64,000 nt of DNA from Sulfurimonas marina (GCF_014905095.1 NZ_CP041165.1:1860001-1924000); one strand, 5' to 3'; counted from the first letter of the stretch, positions 8,311-18,654 are shown. Notes: generated by a model from the letters alone, not told the origin. Translations and numbers: made by a program.

Positions 8311-8316
8311 TATAAT
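8311..8316 (+). promoter_or_regulatory. -10 element of trxA
   Basis: TATAAT in TTTGTATAATAC lies 35 nt upstream of the trxA ATG, and AAGGA (8340-8344) is a good ribosome binding site 7 nt before the start. Confidence 0.7.
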
Positions 8317-8351
8317 ACTTACATACAATAAATGTAAAAAAGGAAATCCGA

Positions 8352-8669
8352 ATGGGTAAATATATTGAATTAACAGGTGCAGATTTTGAATCAACAGTAG
8401 CAGAAGGTGTTACATTAGTAGACTTTTGGGCTCCATGGTGTGGTCCATGTCGTATGATTGCTCCAATCATCGAAGAATTAGCTGAAGAGTTTGACGGAAA
8501 AGCTAAAATTTGTAAAGTAAATACTGATGAAGAGCAAGACATTGCTGTTAAATTCGGTATTCGTTCTATTCCAACTATTCTTTTCTTCAAAGATGGTGAG
8601 ATGGTTGAGCAAATGGTTGGTGCTGCTTCTAAACAAGCGTTCGCTGATAAACTTAACTCTCTTTTATAA
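8352..8669 (+). CDS. trxA: Thioredoxin TrxA
   Basis: The protein has 105 residues, the standard length. The redox site FWAPWCGPCRM is intact at about residues 27-37, followed by the conserved KVNTDEE segment, IRSIPTILFF with the cis-proline, and GAASKQ. It is the cytoplasmic dithiol reductant for ribonucleotide reductase, peroxiredoxins and similar partners. It heads a run with a thioredoxin-like membrane protein and its reductase trxB, so substrate and reductase are encoded together. Confidence 0.97.
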   Translation: MGKYIELTGADFESTVAEGVTLVDFWAPWCGPCRMIAPIIEELAEEFDGKAKICKVNTDEEQDIAVKFGIRSIPTILFFKDGEMVEQMVGAASKQAFADKLNSLL

Positions 8670-8672
8670 TAG

Positions 8673-9173
8673 ATGCAAGAAAAAAGGGAAAGAAAAAAGG
8701 GTACATCTCTTTTTTCTCTCTCAACACTGCTGGCTTCTTTTTTCGGTGCTGCTATGATAGCCGGTGCCTTTGCTTATTTTAACTACAAATTTTCAGAATA
8801 TAAATTTATAAACTTCAAAGATTGGGTCTTTTACGAAAAGCAGGATCTCTTTATTCCTAAAGAGGATAAGTATCTTGTAATTTTTTACTCTTCAAAACAA
8901 AAAAATACTACAGAAAAGCTCTCAAACTTAAAAACTGAGCTCCCTGTAATAGCCATAGATTATTACAACGATATTGCTCCAAACACCAAAAATACAACAT
9001 TTTTACATTCAGGAACTGCAACAAGTTTAAAGTTTATTCAGCGCTTTAATATTTACGAAATACCATCTATTTTTTTTATAAAGAAACAAAAAGATTTTCT
9101 TTATAAACAAGATAGTATGATACACAAACTCGATAATTTAGATGAGATTTCAAACAAAATAAAAACATTATAG
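8673..9173 (+). CDS. Membrane-anchored thioredoxin-fold-like protein without a CXXC site
   Basis: The protein has 166 residues. A basic start (MQEKRERKKG) and one hydrophobic segment (about 16-38) predict an N-in anchor with the rest in the periplasm. The periplasmic part follows a thioredoxin order: a strand KYLVIFYSS where CXXC would normally follow, helix, strand LPVIAIDYY, and a cis-Pro-like YEIPSIFFIKK. There is no cysteine pair, so it cannot be an ordinary oxidoreductase. The gene begins 3 nt after trxA without an obvious Shine-Dalgarno and ends 11 nt before trxB, so it is probably co-translated. I know no named family. A chaperone-like or structural redox partner is a guess. Confidence 0.6.
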   Translation: MQEKRERKKGTSLFSLSTLLASFFGAAMIAGAFAYFNYKFSEYKFINFKDWVFYEKQDLFIPKEDKYLVIFYSSKQKNTTEKLSNLKTELPVIAIDYYNDIAPNTKNTTFLHSGTATSLKFIQRFNIYEIPSIFFIKKQKDFLYKQDSMIHKLDNLDEISNKIKTL

Positions 9174-9184
9174 AAGGATTTTAA

Positions 9185-10126
9185 ATGATACTTGATTGTG
9201 CTATTGTTGGTGGTGGACCGGCAGGTCTTACAGCAGGACTTTATACAACTCGCGGCGGATTAGAAAACGTAACTATGTATGAAAAAGGGATGCCTGGCGG
9301 GCAAATTACCCAAAGTTCTGAAATTGAAAACTATCCTGGTGTTACAGGTGAAATTACTGGTATGGATCTTATGATGCCGTGGCCTGAACAATGTCAAAAA
9401 TTTGGTCTAAAACATGACATGGTAGAGGTTACTCGTATTACTAAAGAGGGTGATGTTTTTACAATCCACAAAGGTGATGGCTCTAGCGATCAAGCACACT
9501 CTGTTATCGTAGGAACTGGTTCTTCTCCAAGACGTGCAGGTTTTAAAGGTGAAGATGAGTTTTTCGGTAAAGGTGTAAGTACATGTGCAACTTGTGATGG
9601 TTTTTTCTATAAAGGAAAAGAGGTAGCTGTTATCGGTGGTGGTGATACTGCTTTAGAAGAAGCACTTTATCTGGCAAAAATATGTGCAAAAGTATATCTT
9701 ATCCATAGACGTGATACTTTCCGTGCGGCACCCAACACTGTTAAACGTGTAGAAAATACTGAGAACATCGAACTTGTAGTAAACTCTACACCTGATGAAG
9801 TTTACGGTGATGCTATGGGTGTAACAGGAGTGCGTGTTATCAATACTAACGGAGAGACAAGAGAGATTGAAGTACCGGGTGTATTTACGTTTGTAGGTAA
9901 CGATGTAAATAACCAAGTACTTATCCAAGAGGATGGAAGTTTCCTTTGTGACGTAAATGAGCAGGGACAAGTAATGGTTAACTTAAGCATGAAGACTTCT
10001 GTTCCTGGACTTTTTGCAACAGGTGACATGCGTGTTGAAGCTCCAAAACAAGTTGTAAGTGCAGCAGGTGACGGTGCAGTTGCAGCACTAAGTGCAATTA
10101 GTTATGTTGATGAACTTTTAAACTAA
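9185..10126 (+). CDS. trxB: Thioredoxin reductase TrxB
   Basis: The protein has 313 residues. The FAD dinucleotide fold [10 protein letters not shown] is at 9-18, the redox-active CATCDG near residue 136, the NADPH fold [12 protein letters not shown] follows with the HRRD motif typical of NADPH preference, and the C-terminal GLFATGD contacts FAD. It reduces TrxA with NADPH. AAGGA precedes the ATG by 7 nt. It belongs to the trxA transcript and dapB follows 48 nt later. Confidence 0.96.
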   Translation: MILDCAIVGGGPAGLTAGLYTTRGGLENVTMYEKGMPGGQITQSSEIENYPGVTGEITGMDLMMPWPEQCQKFGLKHDMVEVTRITKEGDVFTIHKGDGSSDQAHSVIVGTGSSPRRAGFKGEDEFFGKGVSTCATCDGFFYKGKEVAVIGGGDTALEEALYLAKICAKVYLIHRRDTFRAAPNTVKRVENTENIELVVNSTPDEVYGDAMGVTGVRVINTNGETREIEVPGVFTFVGNDVNNQVLIQEDGSFLCDVNEQGQVMVNLSMKTSVPGLFATGDMRVEAPKQVVSAAGDGAVAALSAISYVDELLN

Positions 10127-10174
10127 GAGATGCTACTATTTCAAAAAGTTTTTTCATAAGATAAAGGATAATAG

Positions 10175-10945
10175 ATGATAAAAGTTGGCGTATTTGGGGC
10201 AAGCGGTCGTGTAGGAAAACTCTTAATCGAGGATTTAAAATCGACTCAGGGGATGAGTGTAAGCAGCGTATATGTACGTAACTCTTTAGACTTTACTATA
10301 GACCCTTCTGTTCTAGTTACATCTGATATGCACACGTTTTTAAACGGTTGTGACATAGTAATAGACTTTTCACTCCCGGAAGCTTGTGAGAGTTTACTAG
10401 AAGAAGCTGTAAAAACACCAAGACCTCTTGTTATTGGTACAACTGGTTTAAATACACACCAACTAAATCTTTTAAAACAGGCGAGCGAAGTTATGCCTGT
10501 TTTATACGCTACAAACATGAGTCTGGGTGTAGCACTCTTAAATAAACTTGTATATCAAGCTTCAAAAACTTTAGAGGGGTTTGATATCGAGATCGTAGAG
10601 ATGCACCACAGACATAAAAAAGATGCACCAAGTGGTACTGCACTAACACTTAGCGAATCAGCAGCTGCAGGTCGTAACCTTGATATAGATAAAGTACGTG
10701 TAAGCGGACGTGACGGTAATATCGGTGAAAGATCAAGTGATGAAATCGCTGTTATGGCACTTCGCGGCGGTGATATCGTAGGTCGTCATACTGTAGGTTT
10801 TTATAATGACGGTGAGTTTATAGAACTTAACCACACTGCAACAAGTAGAAACACTTTCTCTAAAGGTGCTATTCGTGCAGGAAAATGGCTTGCAGATAAA
10901 GAAGCGGGACTTTATTCTATTTCTGATTGTTTAGAGTTAAACTAA
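10175..10945 (+). CDS. dapB: 4-hydroxy-tetrahydrodipicolinate reductase DapB
   Basis: The protein has 256 residues. The N-terminal Rossmann motif [12 protein letters not shown] binds NAD(P)H. The catalytic segment [15 protein letters not shown] carries the active-site histidines and lysine. The enzyme makes tetrahydrodipicolinate for lysine and meso-diaminopimelate, needed for peptidoglycan. AAAGGA lies before the ATG. It probably belongs to the trxA-trxB transcript and ends in a bidirectional hairpin shared with pflA. Confidence 0.95.
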   Translation: MIKVGVFGASGRVGKLLIEDLKSTQGMSVSSVYVRNSLDFTIDPSVLVTSDMHTFLNGCDIVIDFSLPEACESLLEEAVKTPRPLVIGTTGLNTHQLNLLKQASEVMPVLYATNMSLGVALLNKLVYQASKTLEGFDIEIVEMHHRHKKDAPSGTALTLSESAAAGRNLDIDKVRVSGRDGNIGERSSDEIAVMALRGGDIVGRHTVGFYNDGEFIELNHTATSRNTFSKGAIRAGKWLADKEAGLYSISDCLELN

Positions 10946-10960
10946 AAATCTAACTCTAAA
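10930..10960. terminator. Bidirectional terminator between dapB and pflA
   Basis: A perfect 10-bp stem (TTTAGAGTTA at 10930-10939, TAACTCTAAA at 10951-10960) has an 11-nt loop that holds the dapB stop codon. The pflA stop lies in the right arm. On the plus strand TATTTTT follows. Confidence 0.7.
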
Positions 10961-13310
10961 TATTTTTAGCACTTTGTGCTAACTTCGCCCAAGCAGAGTT
11001 CTTATCTGCGGCGATAGCCTCATCATACGCTTTTTGAGCTTCACTATCTTTCCATAACTTACTATAGACACTTCCCAGTAAATATTTTTGACGTGCTCTA
11101 TCGCTTGTTGAGAGTTTTACATCATCTAAAGATTTAATTACCTCTAAGGCATTTTCATAGTTATCTTTATTCATGTATGCCTGGTATAGAGAAAACTCTA
11201 TATAAGGCGTTTGTGCATGTGATGATGTACGTTTTTGCAAATCATATATTTTTTTACCGTATTTAATAACCATATTGTCATCTTTTTTTGCAACACCTAC
11301 GGCAACCATATTTGCATATCTGTCTATATCCTTATAACTATCTTTAAAAACTTCTTCAACTTTTACGATCGCATCAATCATCTGATCTTGTTTTTCTAAA
11401 CGATTATATGTGTCAAAAAGGATTCTATACACTTCTAAATATTTTTTATCATTATCAAGCTCTATAAGTGCCGTTAAATCTTTTGCAGCTTGGAGAACAT
11501 CGAGATAATTTCCTGTGGCAAAATCTACTTTAATATATCTAAAAAGCCATTTCTCTTTCTCTTTGGCATCTTTAGTATCAATATTTTTAACAGTCATCTT
11601 TTTTGCTAACTGATAATCGCCACCTATCATAGCACACTCATACACACTGTCATCCCATTTGCTTGAGAGTGTAACGTTATGTTCACTAGATATTATAAGA
11701 ACCTCTTCACAGTTTTTCTTCTCTAACGACTCCTGCATCGCCCCGATAGCTGCTGTTTCTATAACAGAAGGTACTTCAGTATATGTTGTTTGGTCTAATG
11801 CTAAGAGTTTTGATTTCAAGTTTAGAACCTGAGCATATTTGCCTAAAGTGTTTAATAGTTTTGCTTTTTCATACAATGCTTTTGAACCAATCGAATCGTT
11901 TTGGTATTCTTCAATCAGTTTATTAAACTCAGCTAGTTTTACACTGCTGTTCATATCGTCTACATCAAAGAAAAGTTGATCTTTTGCTAATTCAACTTCA
12001 CGCAGATAATCACCATCTGGGAACTTCTTCATATAACTGTTAAGAGCATCTAATGCTGCTCTTTTTTCAGTTGTGTGTGCTAGATATAGCCCTTTATGAG
12101 CCAGCACCTCTTCATACTCATCATAAGTAGGATTAATTGCATCAAATAAAGCAGAATCTATATCTGCAGCACTCTGATATTCCCCTGCTTCAAATAACTC
12201 TTTAACAAGCTCAAGAGAAGCTTTTAAATCCTCTTTAAAAAACTCTGGTTTTACTTTTAAGATCTTATCTAGATATTTACTTGATTCTTTAGGTGATTCT
12301 TGAAATACTAAGTTGGAAAGATGATATGCAGCATCTACTGCTACGTCTACATCTTTTGTTTCATATAAAGCTCTTTTGTAAAATTTTTCAGCTTGTGAAG
12401 CACCGCCTGACTCCTCTAGCGCTTCCCCTTTATAGATAAATCCGTATTGCGCATATTTATTTCCGGCATGTTCACTGAATAATCTATCAAAGAAATAATC
12501 GGAATCGGAACTTAACCCTATTTTCGAATACCCATGTGCAATTAATGAGAGCACTTCGGCAACATTTTCATCTGCCGAATACTCACGTAAAAAGATTTTT
12601 GCATTTGCTATAACATTGTCATAATCTTTTAATTTTGCATAGATTTTAATTTTGTAGTAAAGCAGTTCAGCTTTAAAAAGTGTATTTGGATATTTTTTGA
12701 GTATATCATTTGTAATATCTAAACATCTTTCATAGTCTTTTTGTTCAAAATATTCTTTTACTTTAATATATTCAGATACATCCTCTACTCTTTTGATCGA
12801 AACAGGATTTCCTTTAATATCCAAACTACCTACATAAGGCAATTTGTCCTGCTCCATATAAAAAGGGAAATTAATAGCTAAATCTGAGCGTTGATCTTTT
12901 TTTACCAATGGAAATTTTTCTTTATACCCTATCACTATCCAGCTGTTGCTTAACGAAACTTCTGCAGTAAAAAGTGTACTCTCTTCTGTCAGATCAAATA
13001 TATTTGCATAGAGCTTCATCTTATGTTTTGGTTTTATTGAGAGAAAAAAAGTACCGTTTTGTATAAAAGTATTCACTTTAAAAAACTCATCTTCTAGATG
13101 TTTGACATCTTTAGACGATCTTTTTGAAAATGCACACACAATCTCTTTTGTTTCCTCAAATTCATTTTGTAAAGCTTTACAAGTAAATTTGCTTTGGTCA
13201 TTAAGATGTAAAGTAGAGTATTTTATGAAGTTGTCTTTTGCACTGTCAATCGAGATCTCAAGTGCAAAAGAGAAGATAGGTATAAGGGTTAAGAGTATCC
13301 ATTTAAACAA
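10956..13310 (-). CDS. pflA: PflA-like flagellar disk protein (TPR-rich, periplasmic)
   Basis: The protein has 784 residues. It starts at TTG (13308-13310) with GGGGA six nt upstream, and the only nearby ATG is out of frame. A signal peptide (MFKWILLTLIPIFSFA) is followed by a beta-rich N-terminal domain to about residue 165, then repeated helix pairs of TPR/Sel1 type to the C-terminus. Length, architecture and position directly after nuoN match Campylobacter jejuni PflA (Cj1565c, next to nuoN Cj1566c), a periplasmic protein of the flagellar disks that, with PflB, scaffolds the wide stator ring. No other flagellar gene is nearby. The orthology call rests on synteny and architecture. A generic TPR protein is the alternative. 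Confidence 0.72.
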   Translation of the reverse strand: MFKWILLTLIPIFSFALEISIDSAKDNFIKYSTLHLNDQSKFTCKALQNEFEETKEIVCAFSKRSSKDVKHLEDEFFKVNTFIQNGTFFLSIKPKHKMKLYANIFDLTEESTLFTAEVSLSNSWIVIGYKEKFPLVKKDQRSDLAINFPFYMEQDKLPYVGSLDIKGNPVSIKRVEDVSEYIKVKEYFEQKDYERCLDITNDILKKYPNTLFKAELLYYKIKIYAKLKDYDNVIANAKIFLREYSADENVAEVLSLIAHGYSKIGLSSDSDYFFDRLFSEHAGNKYAQYGFIYKGEALEESGGASQAEKFYKRALYETKDVDVAVDAAYHLSNLVFQESPKESSKYLDKILKVKPEFFKEDLKASLELVKELFEAGEYQSAADIDSALFDAINPTYDEYEEVLAHKGLYLAHTTEKRAALDALNSYMKKFPDGDYLREVELAKDQLFFDVDDMNSSVKLAEFNKLIEEYQNDSIGSKALYEKAKLLNTLGKYAQVLNLKSKLLALDQTTYTEVPSVIETAAIGAMQESLEKKNCEEVLIISSEHNVTLSSKWDDSVYECAMIGGDYQLAKKMTVKNIDTKDAKEKEKWLFRYIKVDFATGNYLDVLQAAKDLTALIELDNDKKYLEVYRILFDTYNRLEKQDQMIDAIVKVEEVFKDSYKDIDRYANMVAVGVAKKDDNMVIKYGKKIYDLQKRTSSHAQTPYIEFSLYQAYMNKDNYENALEVIKSLDDVKLSTSDRARQKYLLGSVYSKLWKDSEAQKAYDEAIAADKNSAWAKLAQSAKNI

Positions 13311-13344
13311 ATCTCTTCCCCTTTTTTATTGAAATTATTATCTA

Positions 13345-14856
13345 TTAATAACCACTGTTGTATACAAAAGCCGAAATAAACTCTAACAACGGATTTACAG
13401 CTAAGAAAGCAAAAATTGTTCCTAGTACTGCTATACCAATGATAGTATTTAACGGTTTTGTAGCATTTGCTACATATAGCTGACCACCATCATTATCGAT
13501 AACTGGTTCTTTCATGAACATATATACAATTAGTTTTAAATAGTAGTAACCTGCGATCGCAGAGTTAAGAGCCATTATAAGTGCTAAGATCGTGTATCCG
13601 CTTGTTACTGCAGAAGAGATCATATATAGTTTACCCCAGAACAGTGCAAACGGTGGAATACCTGCTAAACTTAACATAAACAGTGCCATGATAAGTGCAC
13701 TAATAGGTGCAGTTTTGATCATACCCGCAAATTTATCAAATGAGTGATCAGACATCTGATGCTCACGTAGATGTTTTTGTCTTGAGATCCATAACATTGA
13801 GAATGAACCAAGGTTTACGAATGAGAACAGTACCCAGTATAAGAACAATGCAGTATTTGCTTGAGTTGTTCCGATTAGGATAGCTGCCATTACAAAACCA
13901 GCATGAGAGATTGAAGAGTATGCAAGCATACGTTTCACATCTGTTTGTACAAGTGCCCAAAGGTTAGAGATAGTCATTGTTACAACAACAAAGATGTAAA
14001 GAATAACTTCTAACCAAACGATATCACTGTGAACTAGGAATTCAAAAAGTCTCATTGTTACAACAAATGCTGCAATTTTTGGTACGATTGACATATATCC
14101 AGCCATTGCTGCAGAACTACCTTCATAAACGTCAGGTGCCCATGTATGAAACGGTACAAGTGAAAGTTTGAAACCAAAAGAAGCTAACATAAACACTACA
14201 GCTACAAGTACGTAACCGATATCTGCATAGTTGTTGTTTGCTAATACTAAAGCAATTTTATTGATCTCAACTGAACCAGTAAGTGCATAAAATACCATCG
14301 CACCGAAACTGTAAAAACCAGCTGCTAAGGCACCCATAGTAAAGTACTTAACTGCCGCTTCAAAAGATTTGTCACGGTTGTGCATAGCGATCATTGTATA
14401 AAGCGCTAAAGATGATGTTTCTAAACCTACAAAGATAAGGATTAAATTATCAGACGAAACCATAAACTGGAATCCACCGATCATAAACAGGAACAATGCG
14501 AAGAACTCGGGGTATGAGAACTCGTGGAAACGCTTGTGTGTTAATGCTAATGGAATAAACAGCATAGACGCTAAAACAATAATAAACTGAGAAAGTATCG
14601 CAAGTCCATCGATAAGCATTAAATCAAACACACCCATAGTGACACCACTTTGAGTAAAGATCTCACTTGAATCTACAAGTGCGATAAAATCCATTCCTAA
14701 GAATAATAAAGAAAGTACTACATATAAACTTTTATGAAGACCACCTTTAAATAGATCAACAACTAAAATTAATAGTGCTCCAATGATAGGTATTAACATT
14801 GGTGCTAGAGTCATTAAGTTTAACGACTCTACAGGGATATTTATTGGTGATAACAT
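13345..14856 (-). CDS. nuoN: NADH-quinone oxidoreductase subunit N
   Basis: The protein has 503 residues with about 14 transmembrane helices. It is a proton-channel subunit of the Mrp-antiporter type, with the glutamate-bearing LETSSLALY, the lysine-bearing LVPFHTWAPDVYEGS and the late PPFALFWGKLY motif. It forms part of the complex I membrane arm and translocates protons. The start overlaps the nuoM stop by one base, and pflA follows 34 nt downstream of its stop. Confidence 0.96.
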   Translation of the reverse strand: MLSPINIPVESLNLMTLAPMLIPIIGALLILVVDLFKGGLHKSLYVVLSLLFLGMDFIALVDSSEIFTQSGVTMGVFDLMLIDGLAILSQFIIVLASMLFIPLALTHKRFHEFSYPEFFALFLFMIGGFQFMVSSDNLILIFVGLETSSLALYTMIAMHNRDKSFEAAVKYFTMGALAAGFYSFGAMVFYALTGSVEINKIALVLANNNYADIGYVLVAVVFMLASFGFKLSLVPFHTWAPDVYEGSSAAMAGYMSIVPKIAAFVVTMRLFEFLVHSDIVWLEVILYIFVVVTMTISNLWALVQTDVKRMLAYSSISHAGFVMAAILIGTTQANTALFLYWVLFSFVNLGSFSMLWISRQKHLREHQMSDHSFDKFAGMIKTAPISALIMALFMLSLAGIPPFALFWGKLYMISSAVTSGYTILALIMALNSAIAGYYYLKLIVYMFMKEPVIDNDGGQLYVANATKPLNTIIGIAVLGTIFAFLAVNPLLEFISAFVYNSGY

Positions 14857-16418
14857 TAATGTACCTCCTTAATAGAAGATTTTGCAGCAATAACTATCTC
14901 TTTTGATTCAACAAGATTAGGGATTCTCTCTTTTGCTAAATCAGTTTGTGATTTGTTATGCATTAATTGAACAATTGCTTTTACAGAATTATCAATCGGC
15001 TCTAATACAGGTTTTGGATATACACCTAACCAGATTGTGATAACAGATAATGGGATTAATGCAATAAGTTCACGTTTATTTACATCTGGAAGATTTTTAT
15101 TCTCCTCTTTAATCTCATTACCAAAGAACATTTTTTTGTATGCTGATAACATATAGATAGCACCAACGATAATCGCAGTACCAGCAAGTAGTGTCAACAT
15201 ATGTGATTGTTGATAGAATCCAAGTAAACTTAAGAACTCACCAACGAAGTTGATAGTAAGTGGCATACCAACAGAAGCCATTAACATGATTCCAAAGATA
15301 GTTGCATATCTAGGCATAACATTCGCTAAACCACCAAACTCACTCATCATCTTAGTATGACGTCTGTCATAGATAACACCAACAAGTAAGAACAGTGCAC
15401 CTGAAACAACACCGTGTGCAATCATTAAGAAAATAGAACCAGAGATACCTTCAACGTTTAATGCAAAAGTACCAAGGATGATAACACCCATGTGTGAAAT
15501 TGAAGAGTAAGCAACAACTTGTTTAATATCTTCTTGAGCATATGCAACCATCGCTGTATAGATAATCATGATGATAGCAATAATTGCTATTGGCACCATA
15601 AAGAATGCTGATGCATCCGGGAACAGTGGTAATGAAAAACGGATAAACGCATATGTACCCATCTTAAGTAAAATAGCTGCAAGGATAACAGAACCGATAG
15701 TCGGTGCTTGACCGTGAGCATATGGTAACCATGTATGGAATGGGAACATTGGAACCTTGATTGCAAAACCGATAAAGAATGCTGCAAATAACCAAAGTTG
15801 GAATGTTTCCGGTAAGATAAGTCTATACCAGTCAAGTAGAGCAAAACTCCATACACCAGTAGCTTGGTAGTAGAAAAATGCCATGAAAAGCATACCTACA
15901 AGCATTACAAGTGAACCTGCAAATGTATACAGGAAGAATTTAATTGACGCGTAAACACGAAGTGGACCACCCCATGCACCAATGATATATACCATTGGTA
16001 CAAGTGAAAGTTCCCAGAACACGTAGAATACGATTGCATCAAGAGCTGCGAAAACACCAATCATAGTCATCTGTAAGAACAGTAATGTAATGATCATGTT
16101 CTTAACATTTGGAGTATCAGTAAGTGATGCTATACCAATCATTGTAAAGAATGAAGCTAAGATGATAATAAATAAAGAGATACCATCAACACCTAAAATA
16201 TAGTTAATACCATATGCAGGTACTAAAGGTAACTGCTCCATAAATTGCATACCAGAAACATTGCCGTCAAATGCAAACCATAGCCATAGTGAAAGTGCAA
16301 ACTCTACAATAGAAACACTCACACCAAAAGCACGGATACTCTCTTTTTGGATCATGAACCCTAAAATACCCGCTAATGCTGGAAAGAAAATTAAAATTGA
16401 TAAAATATGATCTATCAT
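14856..16418 (-). CDS. nuoM: NADH-quinone oxidoreductase subunit M
   Basis: The protein has 520 residues, a multi-spanning antiporter-like subunit. It has the conserved YVFWELSLVPMVYIIG (essential Glu), KVPMFPFHTWLPYAHGQAP (Lys and His of the channel) and YSSISHMG motifs. It is a proton-pumping subunit of the complex I arm between NuoN and NuoL. It lies one nt after nuoL within the nuo operon and overlaps nuoN by one base. Confidence 0.97.
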   Translation of the reverse strand: MIDHILSILIFFPALAGILGFMIQKESIRAFGVSVSIVEFALSLWLWFAFDGNVSGMQFMEQLPLVPAYGINYILGVDGISLFIIILASFFTMIGIASLTDTPNVKNMIITLLFLQMTMIGVFAALDAIVFYVFWELSLVPMVYIIGAWGGPLRVYASIKFFLYTFAGSLVMLVGMLFMAFFYYQATGVWSFALLDWYRLILPETFQLWLFAAFFIGFAIKVPMFPFHTWLPYAHGQAPTIGSVILAAILLKMGTYAFIRFSLPLFPDASAFFMVPIAIIAIIMIIYTAMVAYAQEDIKQVVAYSSISHMGVIILGTFALNVEGISGSIFLMIAHGVVSGALFLLVGVIYDRRHTKMMSEFGGLANVMPRYATIFGIMLMASVGMPLTINFVGEFLSLLGFYQQSHMLTLLAGTAIIVGAIYMLSAYKKMFFGNEIKEENKNLPDVNKRELIALIPLSVITIWLGVYPKPVLEPIDNSVKAIVQLMHNKSQTDLAKERIPNLVESKEIVIAAKSSIKEVH

Positions 16419-16419
16419 C

Positions 16420-18342
16420 TTACATTACTCCTAAACCTGATAAGATAGCTTTAATCTCATCAATATATCTAACTGCTAATCCAAAAACTACAGCTAAAGA
16501 TAGTAGTACTACAGTACCACCTACCATCCATTTTAACATCGTAGAAAGATTTCCACTTTGCATACCTCTAGTTTTCTCACCTGTACCATAAAGAATTCCA
16601 GCAATACCGTCAACTGTTGCATCAACAATTTTAAGATCAACTTTTTTCCAGAATAGTTCTGAGATCTCTCTATACGGCTCTACTATAAATTTTTCAAAAG
16701 CATGTGGAATATAGTATTGGTTGTATAACACTTTGTATACAAAACTTTGTTCCATTTTACTTGAACCATCTGGAACTGTTTTCCAAGATGCATATTTTTT
16801 ATAAGCAAAAAGTACCGCTAAAATAACAAATACTTGTGTACCTATTGTCATTACCCAATAAACTACAGGATGGTGAATATGGTATTCAATTGCCGGTAAT
16901 AAACCAGTTACCATCTCAAAATATGATAGTTTTAATGAACCTGCGATGATCGCTAATAAAAGTAATGGACTCATTGCAACAAGCATAAATTTATATGCTT
17001 CATGTGGGTGAATACCAAATAGTTTGTAGCGCTCTTCACCGTGGAAGATAAGAGCTACTAGTCTAAATGAATAGAACGCTGTTAAACCTGCAGTGATTAA
17101 TAACACTGAATAGATAATGTAATGGTGTTCAACAAATGCCGCTTCTAAGATTAAATCTTTTGAGAAGAATCCAGCAAGTGGGAAGATACCAGCTAACGCT
17201 ACTGAAGCAAGAGTCATCATAATGAATGTCCACTTCATAACCTTTTTAAGTCCACCCATTTTAAACGGATCAAGTTCGTCGTGCATTGCGTGCATAACAT
17301 TACCAGCACCTAAGAATAATAGTGCTTTAAAGAATGCGTGAGCCATAAGGTGGAAAAGTGCTACCCAGTATGCACCAAGACCAGCTGCTGCGAACATATA
17401 CCCTAACTGTGAAAGTGTAGAGTAAGCAATAATTCTTTTCATATCACGGTTAACAAGTGCCATAGATGCTGCAAAAATTGCAACAAATGCACCAAGCGAA
17501 GCGATGAATAATCCAACATTTGGAATTAAGTCATAAAGCTCGTTTGAACGGATAACTAAATATACACCAGCCGTTACCATTGTTGCCGCGTGGATAAGAG
17601 CCGAAACAGGAGTTGGACCTTCCATTGCATCTGCAAGCCATGTATGTAATGGGAACTGAGCTGATTTACCCATAGCACCGATAAATAAGAAGATACCAAT
17701 CCATACAAGTGTAGCTGTATCTAAGTTAGCCATTGCAGCGAACGCTTCGCTATATTGAAGTGTACCTGTGTTCCAGTATACTAAGAAGATACCGATTAAC
17801 ATACCAAGGTCAGCGATACGGTTCATAATGAACGCTTCGTTTGCTGCCCAAGTTGCGATCTCTTTGTGGTACCAGAATCCGATTAGTCCCCATGAACAAA
17901 GACCAACACCTTCCCAACCGATGAAAAGACCAGCGAAGTTGTCACTCATTACAAGAACCATCATAGAGAATACGAAAGCAGATAACCAAGCGAAGAATCT
18001 GTTAAAACCTGCATCGTGGTCCATATACCCGATAGAGTAGATATGTACAATTGTTGAAACAAGTGTTACAACCATCATCATAGTTACAGATACTTCATCT
18101 ACAACAAAACCAAACGGAATGTAAAGATCACCCGTAGCCATCCATGTCATCATCTCTACATGTACCGGCTCACCACCACCAAGTATGTGAGCTAAAAGAA
18201 TAGAACTACTTACAAATGATGTAAATATTAGTAAACTTCCTACAATACCAGTAAAAGTTTTCTTTGGTGTCGCTGTAAAAAGCGCTGAGAACAAAGAACT
18301 TACTAGTGGTGCAAAAAGTGCAATGTATAAATATTTTTCCAT
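16420..18342 (-). CDS. nuoL: NADH-quinone oxidoreductase subunit L
   Basis: The protein has 640 residues, the distal antiporter-like subunit. Diagnostic segments are GWEGVGLCSWGLIGFWY, AQFPLHTWLADAMEGPTPV and HAATMVTAGVYL, with the C-terminal extension that forms the long lateral helix and final anchor. It translocates protons at the tip of the membrane arm. It starts 3 nt after nuoK. Confidence 0.97.
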   Translation of the reverse strand: MEKYLYIALFAPLVSSLFSALFTATPKKTFTGIVGSLLIFTSFVSSSILLAHILGGGEPVHVEMMTWMATGDLYIPFGFVVDEVSVTMMMVVTLVSTIVHIYSIGYMDHDAGFNRFFAWLSAFVFSMMVLVMSDNFAGLFIGWEGVGLCSWGLIGFWYHKEIATWAANEAFIMNRIADLGMLIGIFLVYWNTGTLQYSEAFAAMANLDTATLVWIGIFLFIGAMGKSAQFPLHTWLADAMEGPTPVSALIHAATMVTAGVYLVIRSNELYDLIPNVGLFIASLGAFVAIFAASMALVNRDMKRIIAYSTLSQLGYMFAAAGLGAYWVALFHLMAHAFFKALLFLGAGNVMHAMHDELDPFKMGGLKKVMKWTFIMMTLASVALAGIFPLAGFFSKDLILEAAFVEHHYIIYSVLLITAGLTAFYSFRLVALIFHGEERYKLFGIHPHEAYKFMLVAMSPLLLLAIIAGSLKLSYFEMVTGLLPAIEYHIHHPVVYWVMTIGTQVFVILAVLFAYKKYASWKTVPDGSSKMEQSFVYKVLYNQYYIPHAFEKFIVEPYREISELFWKKVDLKIVDATVDGIAGILYGTGEKTRGMQSGNLSTMLKWMVGGTVVLLSLAVVFGLAVRYIDEIKAILSGLGVM

Positions 18343-18345
18343 ATT

Positions 18346-18654
18346 TTATCCCCTCATACTTGCCATAGTTTCTAAGTCAACATTGTTATGACGTTTGTGC
18401 CATACAATTAAAAGACCAAGACCAACTGCAACTTCTGAAGCAGCAATAGCAATAACAAAAAATGCAAACATCTGACCAGTTAAGTCAGCATAGTAATGTG
18501 AAATCGCAGCAAAAGCAATATTTACAGAGTTTAGTAAAATCTCAGTTGCGAAAAACAGTAGTAACAGGTTCTTTCTTTTCATTACACCCACTAAACCAAT
18601 AGCGAATAGAATTGTAGATAGAACAAGATAGTGATTTAAACCTATTTCCATCAT
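18346..18654 (-). CDS. nuoK: NADH-quinone oxidoreductase subunit K
   Basis: The protein has 102 residues and three transmembrane helices with the buried glutamates of NuoK (FFATEILLNSVNIAF, and SEVAVGLGLLI). Two adjacent ATGs begin the gene. The first overlaps the nuoJ stop by 4 nt, and either may be used. It is part of the proton path next to the quinone site. Confidence 0.96.
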   Translation of the reverse strand: MMEIGLNHYLVLSTILFAIGLVGVMKRKNLLLLFFATEILLNSVNIAFAAISHYYADLTGQMFAFFVIAIAASEVAVGLGLLIVWHKRHNNVDLETMASMRG

